Origin: Mycolicibacterium baixiangningiae
GTDB taxonomy: Bacteria; Actinomycetota; Actinomycetes; Mycobacteriales; Mycobacteriaceae
DNA length: 64,000 bases
Direction: 5' to 3'
Assembly (NCBI RefSeq): GCF_016313185.1
Contig: NZ_CP066218.1
Span: forward strand, 310,001 to 374,000
Made by a program: the position numbers and the translations under genes. This document shows, one piece after another, positions 55,884 through 64,000 of the stretch; position 1 is the first letter of the stretch, and each line of letters starts with the position of its first letter. Below the pieces are notes generated by a model that saw nothing but the letters and a program-made list of their open reading frames with translations, did not search any database and was not told the origin of the DNA.

Positions 55884-56921
55884 ATGCAGTACCGCACCCT
55901 CGGCCGCACCGGGATCAAGGTCAGCCCCTATGCGCTCGGCACGCTGATGCTCGGCGCATCGATAGGAAACCCCGATCACGACGACTCGGTCCGCATCGTC
56001 TACCGCGCACTCGACGCGGGGATCAACTTTGTCGACACCGCTGACGCCTACTCGCTGCCGCCGCACGGGGGATCGGAGGTGGTGGTGGGCAAGGCGCTCA
56101 GGGGGCGACGTGAAAGTGTGGTGCTGGCAACGAAGTTCAGCCGTCCGATGGGTGAGGATCCCAACCGCCAGGGTGCGTCGCGCCGCTGGATCATGACCGC
56201 GGTCGAGGAATCGCTGCGCCGTCTGCAGACCGATTACATCGACCTCTACCAGGTCCACCGCCTCGATCCGGACACCGACATCGAGGAAACCCTGTCGGCC
56301 CTCTCGGACCTCGTCCGCAGCGGGAAGGTGCGCGCGATCGGGACGTCCAACATGCCTGCCTCCGACATCGTCGAGGCGCAGTGGGCGGCCGAACGACAAG
56401 GGCTGCAGCGGTTCCGCACCGAACAACCACCCTATTCGCTTCTCAACCGTGGCATCGAAAGCGAGGTGCTGCCCACCGCGCAGCGCTTCGGTATGGGCGT
56501 GGTGGTGTGGGGTCCGCTCGGCCAGGGCATGCTCACCGGTCGCGCCCGCAGAGGCAAGGAGTCCGATCTGGTCCGGGCGGGCCTCTTCAGGGCGATGAGT
56601 GACGAGTGCCGCCTCGACGCCGTTGAACAGCTCATCCCGGTAGCCCAGGACGCCGGATTACCGCTGGTGCACCTCGCGATGGCGTTCGCGATCACCCATC
56701 CCGGTGTCACCAGCGCGCTGATCGGGCCCCGCACCATGGAACAGCTCGAGGACCTGCTCGCCGGCGTCGACGTCACGCTGTCGGATGACGTCCTCGACCG
56801 GATCGACGAGATCGTCCCGCCCGGTGCCGATATCGGCACGCTCGACCAGGCGTACGTACCGCCTGCCCTGCAGCACCTCGACCTCCGGCGCAGGCGCCTC
56901 CACGAGCGCGGCGCGGCCTGA
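55884..56921 (+). CDS. Aldo/keto reductase
   Basis: A 345-residue NADPH-dependent reductase of the AKR superfamily (TIM barrel). The catalytic tetrad is visible: Asp and Tyr in FVDTADAYSLPP, Lys in VVLATKFSRPM, and His in LYQVHRLDPD. The cofactor region SALIGPRTMEQL is near the C-terminus. It would reduce or oxidise carbonyls. It is controlled by the divergent TetR and is followed, 168 bases on, by the mce operon in the same direction; whether it belongs to the operon is not clear. Confidence 0.9.
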   Translation: MQYRTLGRTGIKVSPYALGTLMLGASIGNPDHDDSVRIVYRALDAGINFVDTADAYSLPPHGGSEVVVGKALRGRRESVVLATKFSRPMGEDPNRQGASRRWIMTAVEESLRRLQTDYIDLYQVHRLDPDTDIEETLSALSDLVRSGKVRAIGTSNMPASDIVEAQWAAERQGLQRFRTEQPPYSLLNRGIESEVLPTAQRFGMGVVVWGPLGQGMLTGRARRGKESDLVRAGLFRAMSDECRLDAVEQLIPVAQDAGLPLVHLAMAFAITHPGVTSALIGPRTMEQLEDLLAGVDVTLSDDVLDRIDEIVPPGADIGTLDQAYVPPALQHLDLRRRRLHERGAA

Positions 56922-57089
56922 GCCCGTCGAGCAGTTCGATGAGCCGCGCGAGCAGCGGTGAGGCTGTTCCCCGCAGACGCGCCATCCCGATGGGCGGGAC
57001 GGACGATGTGCCCCAGCTCACCCGGGTGCCAGTGTTGCCCGTCGAACCACCGCCGGTCACTGCGTGGTGGGAACCGAGGAGGCGCACTG

Positions 57090-57860
57090 GTGAACCGGGC
57101 AGATCTGAATCGACCGCTCGGGGCGGCCGGCGGATTGTTCGGCATGACCCTCGATGCCGTTCGGTTCGCGTTCCGTCGGCCGTTCCAGGCCAGAGAGTTC
57201 CTGGAGCAGTCATGGTTCGTCGCACGGGTCTCGCTGGCGCCCACGCTTCTGGTGGCGATCCCCTTCACGGTGCTCGTCAGCTTCACCCTCAACATCCTCC
57301 TGCGCGAACTCGGCGCCGCAGACCTCTCGGGCGCCGGCGCGGCGTTCGGCGCGGTCACCCAGGTGGGTCCCCTCGTGACGGTGCTGATCGTGGCCGGTGC
57401 GGGGGCGACCGCGATGTGCGCCGATCTCGGTTCGCGCACCATCCGCGAGGAGATCGAGGCTATGGAGGTGCTGGGCATCAATCCTGTTCAGCGCCTGGTG
57501 ACTCCGCGGATGCTGGCATCGGGGCTGGTGGCGCTGTTGCTCAACAGCCTCGTGGTCATCATCGGCATACTCGGCGGCTACGCCTTCTCGGTGTTCGTGC
57601 AGGACGTCAACCCCGGTGCGTTCGCCGCGGGCATCACCCTCCTGACCGGCATCGGCGAGGTCATCATCTCCTGTGTGAAGGCCGCATTGTTCGGTCTGAT
57701 CGCCGGACTGGTCGCGTGTTATCGCGGATTGACGATCAGCGGAGGTGGTGCGAAAGCCGTGGGCAACGCGGTCAATGAGACCGTCGTCTACGCCTTCATG
57801 GCGCTGTTCGTCATCAACGTGGTCGTGACCGCGATCGGTATCCGAATGACGACGGGCTAG
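57090..57860 (+). CDS. yrbEA: YrbE-type Mce permease subunit A
   Basis: A 256-residue MlaE-family ABC permease with about five helices. The MlaE motif is seen in GAGATAMCADLGSRTIREEI followed by EAMEVLGINP. With YrbEB it forms the membrane core for Mce lipid import. The GTG at 57090 has GAGGAGG eight bases upstream. This is the first gene of the mce operon. Which Mce class (1-9) is not decided from sequence alone. Confidence 0.9.
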   Translation: MNRADLNRPLGAAGGLFGMTLDAVRFAFRRPFQAREFLEQSWFVARVSLAPTLLVAIPFTVLVSFTLNILLRELGAADLSGAGAAFGAVTQVGPLVTVLIVAGAGATAMCADLGSRTIREEIEAMEVLGINPVQRLVTPRMLASGLVALLLNSLVVIIGILGGYAFSVFVQDVNPGAFAAGITLLTGIGEVIISCVKAALFGLIAGLVACYRGLTISGGGAKAVGNAVNETVVYAFMALFVINVVVTAIGIRMTTG

Positions 57861-57863
57861 CGG

Positions 57864-58721
57864 ATGGGGGCACTCGCCACGCTGGGATCCGCCTATCCCC
57901 GCGTCGTCAGTCAGGTCAGGAAGCCGGTCTCCCTGGTGGGGCGCCTCGGTGACCACATCCTGTTCTACGGCCGCGCGTGTGCCGGAATACCGCACGCCGC
58001 GATGAACTACCGCAAGGAGATCATTCGGCTGATCGCCGAGATCAGCATGGGCGCAGGAACATTGGCGATGATCGGCGGCACGGTGGTCATCGTCGGATTC
58101 CTCACCCTTGCCGCGGGCGGCACACTCGCGGTGCAGGGCTACAGCTCGCTGGGCAACATCGGGATCGAGGCGCTGACCGGATTCCTCGCCGCGTTCATCA
58201 ACGTGCGGATCTCCGCACCCGTGGTGGCCGGCATCGGATTGGCCGCGACGTTCGGCGCGGGGGTCACCGCCCAGCTCGGCGCCATGCGCATCAACGAGGA
58301 GATCGACGCGCTGGAGACCATGGGCATCCGCCCGATCGAGTATCTGGTCAGCACGCGCATCATCGCCGGCATGATCGCGATCACCCCGCTGTACTCGGTG
58401 GCGGTGATCCTGTCCTTCCTGGCCAGTCAATTCACGACCACGGTGATCTTCGGTCAGTCCCCGGGGCTCTACGACCACTACTTCGCCACCTTCCTCAACC
58501 CGATCGACCTGCTGTGGTCGTTTCTGCAGGCGATCCTGATGGCGCTGACCGTGTTGTTCATCCACACGTACTTCGGCTACTTCGCGACCGGGGGCCCGGC
58601 CGGTGTCGGCGTGGCCGTCGGCAACGCGGTCCGCACCTCACTGGTCGTGGTCGTGGCGGTGACCCTGCTGGTCTCGCTGTCCGTCTACGGCGCCAACGGC
58701 AACTTCAACCTGTCGGGATAG
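57864..58721 (+). CDS. yrbEB: YrbE-type Mce permease subunit B
   Basis: A 285-residue MlaE-family permease, paired with the preceding gene. Motif: GAGVTAQLGAMRINEEIDAL then ETMGIRPIEYLVSTR. About five helices, the last ending just before the C-terminus. Start ATG lies three bases after the stop of yrbEA. Confidence 0.91.
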   Translation: MGALATLGSAYPRVVSQVRKPVSLVGRLGDHILFYGRACAGIPHAAMNYRKEIIRLIAEISMGAGTLAMIGGTVVIVGFLTLAAGGTLAVQGYSSLGNIGIEALTGFLAAFINVRISAPVVAGIGLAATFGAGVTAQLGAMRINEEIDALETMGIRPIEYLVSTRIIAGMIAITPLYSVAVILSFLASQFTTTVIFGQSPGLYDHYFATFLNPIDLLWSFLQAILMALTVLFIHTYFGYFATGGPAGVGVAVGNAVRTSLVVVVAVTLLVSLSVYGANGNFNLSG

Positions 58722-58728
58722 GCGTGTT

Positions 58729-59922
58729 GTGGCGATGAAGTCGATTTCCGCGCGGAGCGTCGTGGGCACGGTCACCGTGGTGTGCATCGCCGCGATCGTC
58801 GCGTTGGCGGTGGGATTGTTCAACGGGTCGTTCACCAGGAGTGCGACGGTGACGGTCGTCTCCGACCGCGTCGGACTGGTGATGAACCCCGATGCCAAGG
58901 TCAAACTGCACGGCGCCCAGGTCGGCAAGGTCGCCGCCATCGAGGCCCTCCCCGACGGTCGGGCCGCCATCCAGCTCGCGATGGATCCGACCCAACTCTC
59001 CATCATCCCGTCCAACGTCCTGGTCAACGTCGGGTCGACCACGGTATTCGGTTCCAAGACAGTGGAACTGGTGCCGCCGGCTGATCCCTCGCCCGACCCG
59101 TTGCGCGCCGGTCAGGTGCTCGACGCCGGGCACGTGACCGTCGAGATCAACACGGTCTTCGAACAACTCGTGTCCGTACTGGCGAAGGTCGAGCCCGCCA
59201 AGCTCAACGAGACGCTGGGCGCACTGTCCCAGGGCCTCGACGGGCGGGGCGAGAAGTTCGGTCAGACACTGGCGGACCTCGACACCCTGCTCGCAGACCT
59301 CGATCCCAGTATGGACAACCTCAGCCGCGACATCGCCGTCGCCCCAGAGGTTCTCAACGCTTACGCCGATGCCGCCCCCGACCTCCTCGCCACCGCCGAC
59401 CATGCGTCGCGGATCAGTGACACGCTGGTGGAGCGGCAGAGCGACCTCGACGCCCTGTTGGTCAGCGCCATCGGACTCGCCGAGGTCGGCAACGACGTGG
59501 TGGCGACCAATCGGGGCTCGTTCACCGACGTCATGCGCCTGCTGGTGCCCACCCTTGATCTCACCAACCAGTACCATACCGCGCTCACCTGCGGTCTGGC
59601 CGGAATGCTGCCTCTGGCGATGGCCCCGCCACCGCCGGTTCCCGGTGTGCTGCTGCTCGATTCATTCGTCCTGGGCACCGAGCGCTACCGGTATCCCCAG
59701 AACCTGCCGAAGGTGGCGGCGCGCGGCGGCCCGCAGTGTGTGGGCCTGCCCGACGTGGGCTACGAGACCCACGCGCCGTTCGTCGTCTCCGACATCGACG
59801 CCAACCCGGCGCAGTACGGCAACCAGGGCATCCTGCTCAATTCCGAAGGGCTCAAACAGATGCTGTTCGGACCCCTCGACGGGCCGCCCCGCAACAGCGC
59901 GCAGATCGGTCAGCCGGGATGA
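58729..59922 (+). CDS. mceA: Mce-family protein MceA
   Basis: A 397-residue cell-envelope protein: one N-terminal helix (about 12-30), the MlaD/Mce domain (about 38-125, with VKLHGAQVGKV), and a long helical region (about 130-290) followed by a C-terminal tail. In the Mce complex six such subunits make a hexameric channel that passes lipids to YrbE. GTG start seven bases after the yrbEB stop; mceB overlaps by four bases. Confidence 0.9.
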   Translation: MAMKSISARSVVGTVTVVCIAAIVALAVGLFNGSFTRSATVTVVSDRVGLVMNPDAKVKLHGAQVGKVAAIEALPDGRAAIQLAMDPTQLSIIPSNVLVNVGSTTVFGSKTVELVPPADPSPDPLRAGQVLDAGHVTVEINTVFEQLVSVLAKVEPAKLNETLGALSQGLDGRGEKFGQTLADLDTLLADLDPSMDNLSRDIAVAPEVLNAYADAAPDLLATADHASRISDTLVERQSDLDALLVSAIGLAEVGNDVVATNRGSFTDVMRLLVPTLDLTNQYHTALTCGLAGMLPLAMAPPPPVPGVLLLDSFVLGTERYRYPQNLPKVAARGGPQCVGLPDVGYETHAPFVVSDIDANPAQYGNQGILLNSEGLKQMLFGPLDGPPRNSAQIGQPG

Positions 59923-60944
59923 GGCGCCTGGGCCCCACCGTGGTGAAGTTCGGCGTGTTCGCCGTGGTGATGGTGCTGTTCACTGCAGCCCTGTTCGCGA
60001 TTTTCGGCCAGTACCGCGCCGGATCGGCCGACGAGTACTCCGCGGTGTTCACCGACGCCTCGAGCGTGAAAACCGGGGACTCCGTTCGCATTGCGGGGAT
60101 CCGGGTCGGCTCGGTCAACGGTGTCTCGCTGCAACCGGACAACACGGTGGTGGTGGACTTCGATACCGGCAGCGACGTCGTGCTGACCACCGGGACGAAG
60201 GTGGCCGTCCGATACCTCAACCTCGTCGGCGACCGCTACCTCGAACTCATCGACGGGCCCGGATCGACGCAGATCCAACCCGCCGGATCGCGGATCCCCA
60301 AGGACCGCACCGAACCTGCGCTCGATCTCGACCTACTGCTGGGCGGTCTCAAACCGGTGATTCGGGGGCTGAACCCCGAAGACGTCAACGCGCTGACCCA
60401 CTCGCTGATCCAGATCCTGCAGGGCAGCAGCGGTGACATCGAGTCTCTGTTCGCCAGGACCTCGTCGTTCGCCAACTCGATCGCCGCCAACGGCGAGACG
60501 GTCCGGCAGATGATCGACAGCCTCAACACCGTGGTCGACACGATGTCGCGGGACGGCGACAAGTTCTCCGGTGCGGTCGCGCGCCTCGAGGAACTCGTCA
60601 CCGGCCTGGCGCAGGACCGCGATCCCATCGGTGCGGCCATCGAATCCCTTGACAACGGCACCGCATCGCTGGCCGACCTCATGACCGAGGCCCGGCCCCC
60701 GCTGGCGGGATCCGTCGACCAGCTCAACCGTGTCGCGCCGCTGCTCGAGACGGACAAGGAACTGCTCGACCTCTCCTTGCAGAAGGCTCCGGCCAACTAT
60801 CGCAAGCTGGTGCGCCTCGGCGCCTATGGCAGCTGGCTCAATCAGTATCTCTGCGGGTTGTCCGTACGAGTCACCGATCTGCAGGGACGCACCGCGTACT
60901 TCCCATGGATCAAGCAAGACACCGGAAGGTGTGCTGAGCCCTGA
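59919..60944 (+). CDS. mceB: Mce-family protein MceB
   Basis: A 341-residue Mce protein with one N-terminal helix (about 8-29), an Mce domain (IRVGSVNGVSLQPDNTVVVD at about 60-80) and a helical domain (about 150-300). The C-terminus ends after GRTAYFPWIKQ, a conserved region in MceB proteins. It overlaps mceA (ATGA) and shares a base with mceC. Confidence 0.9.
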   Translation: MRRLGPTVVKFGVFAVVMVLFTAALFAIFGQYRAGSADEYSAVFTDASSVKTGDSVRIAGIRVGSVNGVSLQPDNTVVVDFDTGSDVVLTTGTKVAVRYLNLVGDRYLELIDGPGSTQIQPAGSRIPKDRTEPALDLDLLLGGLKPVIRGLNPEDVNALTHSLIQILQGSSGDIESLFARTSSFANSIAANGETVRQMIDSLNTVVDTMSRDGDKFSGAVARLEELVTGLAQDRDPIGAAIESLDNGTASLADLMTEARPPLAGSVDQLNRVAPLLETDKELLDLSLQKAPANYRKLVRLGAYGSWLNQYLCGLSVRVTDLQGRTAYFPWIKQDTGRCAEP

Positions 60945-62026
60945 TGCTGAAATATCGTGGATCATCGCTCGTCCGTACCGGTTTCATCGGCCTGGTGCTC
61001 ATCGTGCTGGTCATCGTCGTCGGCCTCCAGCCACAGCTGCTGTGGTCGATGGCGACATCGGTGAAGTACCGGGCGGTCTTCGCCGAGGCCGGCGGACTCG
61101 CCGCCGGCAACGACGTCAAAGTCTCCGGCGTCACTGTCGGAACGGTGTCCGACGTGGTGCTGGACAACGGCAAGGCGCTGGTGACCTTCTCTCTCGACGG
61201 GAAGGTGCGACTGGGTTCGGATTCGACCGTCCACATCCGCACCGGCACCCTGCTGGGCGAGCGGATGATGACGGTGGAGCCCAAAGGCTCACGAGCGCTC
61301 AAATCGCTGGAGACGATTCCGCTCTCGCGGACGTCGTCGCCGTATTCGCTGACCGATGCCGTCAGTGACTTCACCGCCAACACCGCCGACACCGACACCG
61401 CCACACTGAACCGGTCGCTGGACACCCTGTCCGAGACGATCGACCGGCTGGCTCCCCAACTGGGGCCCACCTTCGAGGGGCTGACCCAGCTCTCCCGGTC
61501 TCTCAACGACCGCGATGAGACACTGGGTGACCTGCTCGCCGGTGCCGCCGACGTCACGGGAATCCTGTCCGAACGAAGCCAGCAGGTGAACTCGCTGCTG
61601 CTCAGCGCCAACGACCTGCTGGCGGTACTCGAACAGCGCCGCTACGCCATCGTCAACCTGCTCGCCAACACCTCCGCGATGTCGCAACAGCTGACCGGTC
61701 TGGTGCGGGACAACGAACAGGAGCTGGCGCCGACCCTGGAGAAACTCAACTCGGTGTCGGAGATGCTGGAGCGCAACCGTGACAACATCGGCAAAGCCCT
61801 CAACGGACTCGCCAAATACCAGGTGACACAGGGCGAAGCGGTCAACAACGGGTTCTACTACAACGCCTTCATCGGCAACCTGCTGCCGGGTGGGGCGCTG
61901 CAGCCGTTCCTCGACTACGCGCTCGGGTACCGACGCGGGGTCAACGCCGGCCAACCGCCGGACAACGCCGGCCCGCGCGCCGAATTCCCGTTCCCCTACA
62001 ACGGCATCCCGGGTGGTTCGCGATGA
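60944..62026 (+). CDS. mceC: Mce-family protein MceC
   Basis: A 360-residue Mce protein. N-terminal helix about 12-30, Mce domain about 38-120 (NDVKVSGVTVGTVSDVVLDN), helical coiled region about 140-290, then a short tail ending PFPYNGIPGGSR. It overlaps mceB by one base and mceD by four. Confidence 0.9.
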   Translation: MLKYRGSSLVRTGFIGLVLIVLVIVVGLQPQLLWSMATSVKYRAVFAEAGGLAAGNDVKVSGVTVGTVSDVVLDNGKALVTFSLDGKVRLGSDSTVHIRTGTLLGERMMTVEPKGSRALKSLETIPLSRTSSPYSLTDAVSDFTANTADTDTATLNRSLDTLSETIDRLAPQLGPTFEGLTQLSRSLNDRDETLGDLLAGAADVTGILSERSQQVNSLLLSANDLLAVLEQRRYAIVNLLANTSAMSQQLTGLVRDNEQELAPTLEKLNSVSEMLERNRDNIGKALNGLAKYQVTQGEAVNNGFYYNAFIGNLLPGGALQPFLDYALGYRRGVNAGQPPDNAGPRAEFPFPYNGIPGGSR

Positions 62027-63474
62027 CCGGCCGCACCAGGTTCGCCAAGGTCCTCACCGTCGCACTGGTGGCGTTGCTCGTCGCCGGCGTCGCGGTCATC
62101 GTGCGGCAGGCGTTCTTCGCGCCACGGATCATCACGGCCTACTTCTCCTCCGCCACGTCGATCTACCCCGGTGACGAGGTGCGCGTCGTCGGAGTCCGGG
62201 TCGGCACGATCGAGTCCATCGAACCCGTGGGCGAACAGGCCAGGTTCACCCTCGCGGTCGACCGTGGTGTGTCGGTCCCGGCAGATGCCAAGGCGATCAT
62301 CGTGGCACCGAACCTGATCGCCGCCCGCTACGTCCAACTCACACCGGCCTACGAGTCGACCGGTCCGGTGATGCCCGACGGCGCCGTCATCGGTGCGGAG
62401 CGGACCGCGATCCCGGTCGAGTGGGACGAGGTCAAGGAGCAGTTGGCCCGACTGGCAAGTGAACTCGGCCCGTCCGGCGGAGTGTCCGACACCTCGGTCA
62501 GCCGGTTCATCGACAGTGCGGCCAATGCGATGGACGGTAACGGTGAGAAGCTGCGGGAGACGATCGCCCAACTCTCCGGGGTGGGGCGCATCCTCGCCGA
62601 CGGTAGCGGCAACATCGTCGACGTCATCAAGAACCTGCAGGTCTTCGTGACCGCCCTGCGGGACAGCAACGTTCAGATCATCCAGTTCCAGGACCGTCTC
62701 GCGACCGTGAGCAGCGTGGTCGACGGTGGCCGAGCCGAGATGGACTCGGCGCTGACCCACCTCGCAGAAGCTGTCGGGGAAGTGCAGCGGTTCATCGCCG
62801 GCAGCCGCGATCAGACCGCCGAGCAGATCCAGCGCCTGGCCAACGTGACGCAGAACGTCGCGGACAACCGCGTCACCCTCGAGAACGTGCTGCACGTTGC
62901 GCCGAACGCATTCGGCAACGGCTACAACATCTATCACCCGGATACGGGCACGATGCTCGGCGGATTCGCGATGGGCAACTTCGCCAACCCGGTGCAGCTC
63001 ATCTGTTCGGCGATCGGCGCGGTCCGCAACGCGACAGCACCCGAGACCGCGAGAATCTGCGCGGAATACCTGGGACCCGCGCTGCGCCTGCTGAACTTCA
63101 ACTACCTGCCCATGCCGATCAACGCGTATCTCAAGAAGTCGCCGAGTCCCGAGAACCTGGTCTATTCAGACCCTGCACTGGCTCCAGGCGGCGCCGGGGG
63201 GAGCCCGACGCCGCCCGAGACACCGCCCGCGGTGTCCGCCTTCAGAGGTGCCGGCGACGTTCCGCCCCCGGCGGGGTGGGGGACACCGCCGGGTCCGCCG
63301 GGGGCGTACGCACCCAACGGTCTACCGGCGAATCCCACCCCGGCGTTGTTCCCGGGTGCGCCCGTACCCCCGGGTGTGCCGGCACCTCCGCCGTCCGCCC
63401 CGACGACACTGCCCGAGATGTTGCTTCCGGCCGAGGCGCCGCCGGTACCACCGCAGGAAGGCCCACCCGCATGA
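62023..63474 (+). CDS. mceD: Mce-family protein MceD, proline-rich tail
   Basis: A 483-residue Mce protein. N-terminal helix about 8-27; Mce domain about 37-120 (GDEVRVVGVRVGTIESIEPV); helical region about 130-300 with QTAEQIQRLANVTQNVADNR; C-terminal ~100 residues very rich in Pro, Gly and Ala, as in other MceD proteins, and perhaps anchored in the wall. It overlaps mceE by four bases. Confidence 0.9.
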   Translation: MTGRTRFAKVLTVALVALLVAGVAVIVRQAFFAPRIITAYFSSATSIYPGDEVRVVGVRVGTIESIEPVGEQARFTLAVDRGVSVPADAKAIIVAPNLIAARYVQLTPAYESTGPVMPDGAVIGAERTAIPVEWDEVKEQLARLASELGPSGGVSDTSVSRFIDSAANAMDGNGEKLRETIAQLSGVGRILADGSGNIVDVIKNLQVFVTALRDSNVQIIQFQDRLATVSSVVDGGRAEMDSALTHLAEAVGEVQRFIAGSRDQTAEQIQRLANVTQNVADNRVTLENVLHVAPNAFGNGYNIYHPDTGTMLGGFAMGNFANPVQLICSAIGAVRNATAPETARICAEYLGPALRLLNFNYLPMPINAYLKKSPSPENLVYSDPALAPGGAGGSPTPPETPPAVSAFRGAGDVPPPAGWGTPPGPPGAYAPNGLPANPTPALFPGAPVPPGVPAPPPSAPTTLPEMLLPAEAPPVPPQEGPPA

Positions 63475-64000
63475 TCGGCCGCTGTTCGACCCACCGCGTG
63501 GCAGCGGTCGCCGCATGCGTGACGGTCGCCGCCTCCGGGTGCACCTTCGACGGTCTGAACTCGATTCCGTTGCCGGGCACGGTGGGCACCGGTTCCGATG
63601 CGACGACGTATCACGTCGAGCTCGCCAATGTCGGCACGCTGGAGTCCAATTCACCGGTGATGGTCAGCGATGTGGTGGTCGGCACCGTGGGGAAGATGAC
63701 TCTGCGTGGCTGGCACGCGGACGTCGAGGTGACGGTGCGGCCCGACGTCGTGATCCCGGCCAACGCGGTCGCCACCGTGGGTCAGACCAGCCTGCTCGGG
63801 TCCATGCATCTGGCATTGGATCCGCCGGTGGGCACGTTGCCGGGCGGTCGCCTGCAGCCGGGAACCACCATCGGGCTCGACAGGTCCTCGACCTATCCGT
63901 CGACAGAGCAGACGCTGTCGTCGCTGTCGGTGGTCGTCAACGGCGGCGGACTGGGTCAGGCGGGCGACATCATCAGGGAGTTCAACGCCATCCTCAACGG
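63471..64000 (+). CDS. mceE: Mce-family lipoprotein MceE (LprN/LprK type), 5' part
   Basis: A partial lipoprotein cut by the right edge. The signal ends with a lipobox AASGC (C24), the typical Mce E-subunit lipid anchor. The Mce domain begins about residue 45 (YHVELANVGTLESNSPVMVS) and has VVVGTVGKMTLRGW and TVGQTSLLGSMHLAL. ATG at 63471 overlaps the mceD stop. The remainder, and mceF, must lie beyond the window. Confidence 0.9.
   Translation, partial: MIGRCSTHRVAAVAACVTVAASGCTFDGLNSIPLPGTVGTGSDATTYHVELANVGTLESNSPVMVSDVVVGTVGKMTLRGWHADVEVTVRPDVVIPANAVATVGQTSLLGSMHLALDPPVGTLPGGRLQPGTTIGLDRSSTYPSTEQTLSSLSVVVNGGGLGQAGDIIREFNAILN

Noticed and set aside
56922..57089. KstR-type operator (TnnAACnnGTTnnA) before the mce operon
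   Set aside because: No match, so there is no support for calling it the cholesterol-type Mce4 operon.

Overview
The window is high-GC, densely coded mycobacterial DNA, most likely from a rapidly growing Mycobacterium/Mycolicibacterium. The evidence is gene order. From lpqI through a TetR gene, htdX, fabG4, fadA2, fadE5, a flavin reductase, the Sdh1-type succinate dehydrogenase operon, nirBD, a CbiX/HemD pair, aac(2'), kipA/kipI-like genes and fecB2, the layout follows the M. tuberculosis Rv0237-Rv0265c backbone. Blocks that M. tuberculosis lacks interrupt it. Similarity calls come from reading motifs and recalled gene order, not from database searches.

Region 1 (1-10.8 kb) is cell-wall recycling and lipid metabolism: the 3' part of lpqI, an F420/deazaflavin-type nitroreductase, an amidohydrolase, a TetR regulator, a SAM methyltransferase, the htdX-fabG4 operon, divergent fadA2, a probable F6 small RNA, and fadE5. 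The fabG4/fadA2 and fadE5 promoters share palindromic TTAC...GTAA motifs.

Region 2 (10.8-32.3 kb) is a trehalose polyphleate (TPP) locus set between fadE5 and the Rv0245-like gene. It has a 3,677-residue bimodular type I PKS, a divergent PapA3-type acyltransferase, an MmpL10-type transporter, a FadD23-type fatty acyl-AMP ligase, a secreted PE-PPE-domain acyltransferase and a GAP-like membrane protein. A complete DUF222/HNH (13E12-family) gene sits inside it between the ligase and the PE gene. FadD primes the PKS, PapA3 acylates trehalose, MmpL10 exports the intermediate and the PE enzyme completes TPP outside the membrane.

Region 3 (32.3-43.1 kb) is respiration and nitrogen: an Sdh1-type complex (sdhB, sdhA, membrane anchor, Rv0250c-like protein) with a candidate Crp site, a PEP-mutase-family enzyme, assimilatory nitrite reductase nirBD, and the likely siroheme genes (CbiX-like chelatase and a HemD-winged-helix fusion) with a candidate GlnR box.

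Region 4 (43.3-49.1 kb), all leftward, holds an AAC(2')-type acetyltransferase, 5-oxoprolinase-like subunits, a DUF165/YhhQ transporter, a Tat-exported iron-siderophore binding protein, an SDR with four in-frame tandem start codons, and a LysE exporter.

Region 5 (49.2-55.2 kb) is an accessory catabolic island: a GntR/FCD regulator coupled to a VOC gene broken by an apparent one-base deletion, divergent from an HpaI-type aldolase, a nitrilase-family hydrolase and a complete TRAP transporter (DctP-DctQ-DctM). TRAP systems are uncommon in mycobacteria, so this is the best candidate here for an uncharacterised pathway.

Region 6 (55.2-64 kb) has a TetR/aldo-keto reductase divergent pair with two matched palindromic operators, then the start of an mce operon (yrbEA, yrbEB, mceA-mceE), which runs off the right edge. 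No tRNA, rRNA, CRISPR, prophage or insertion sequence was seen.
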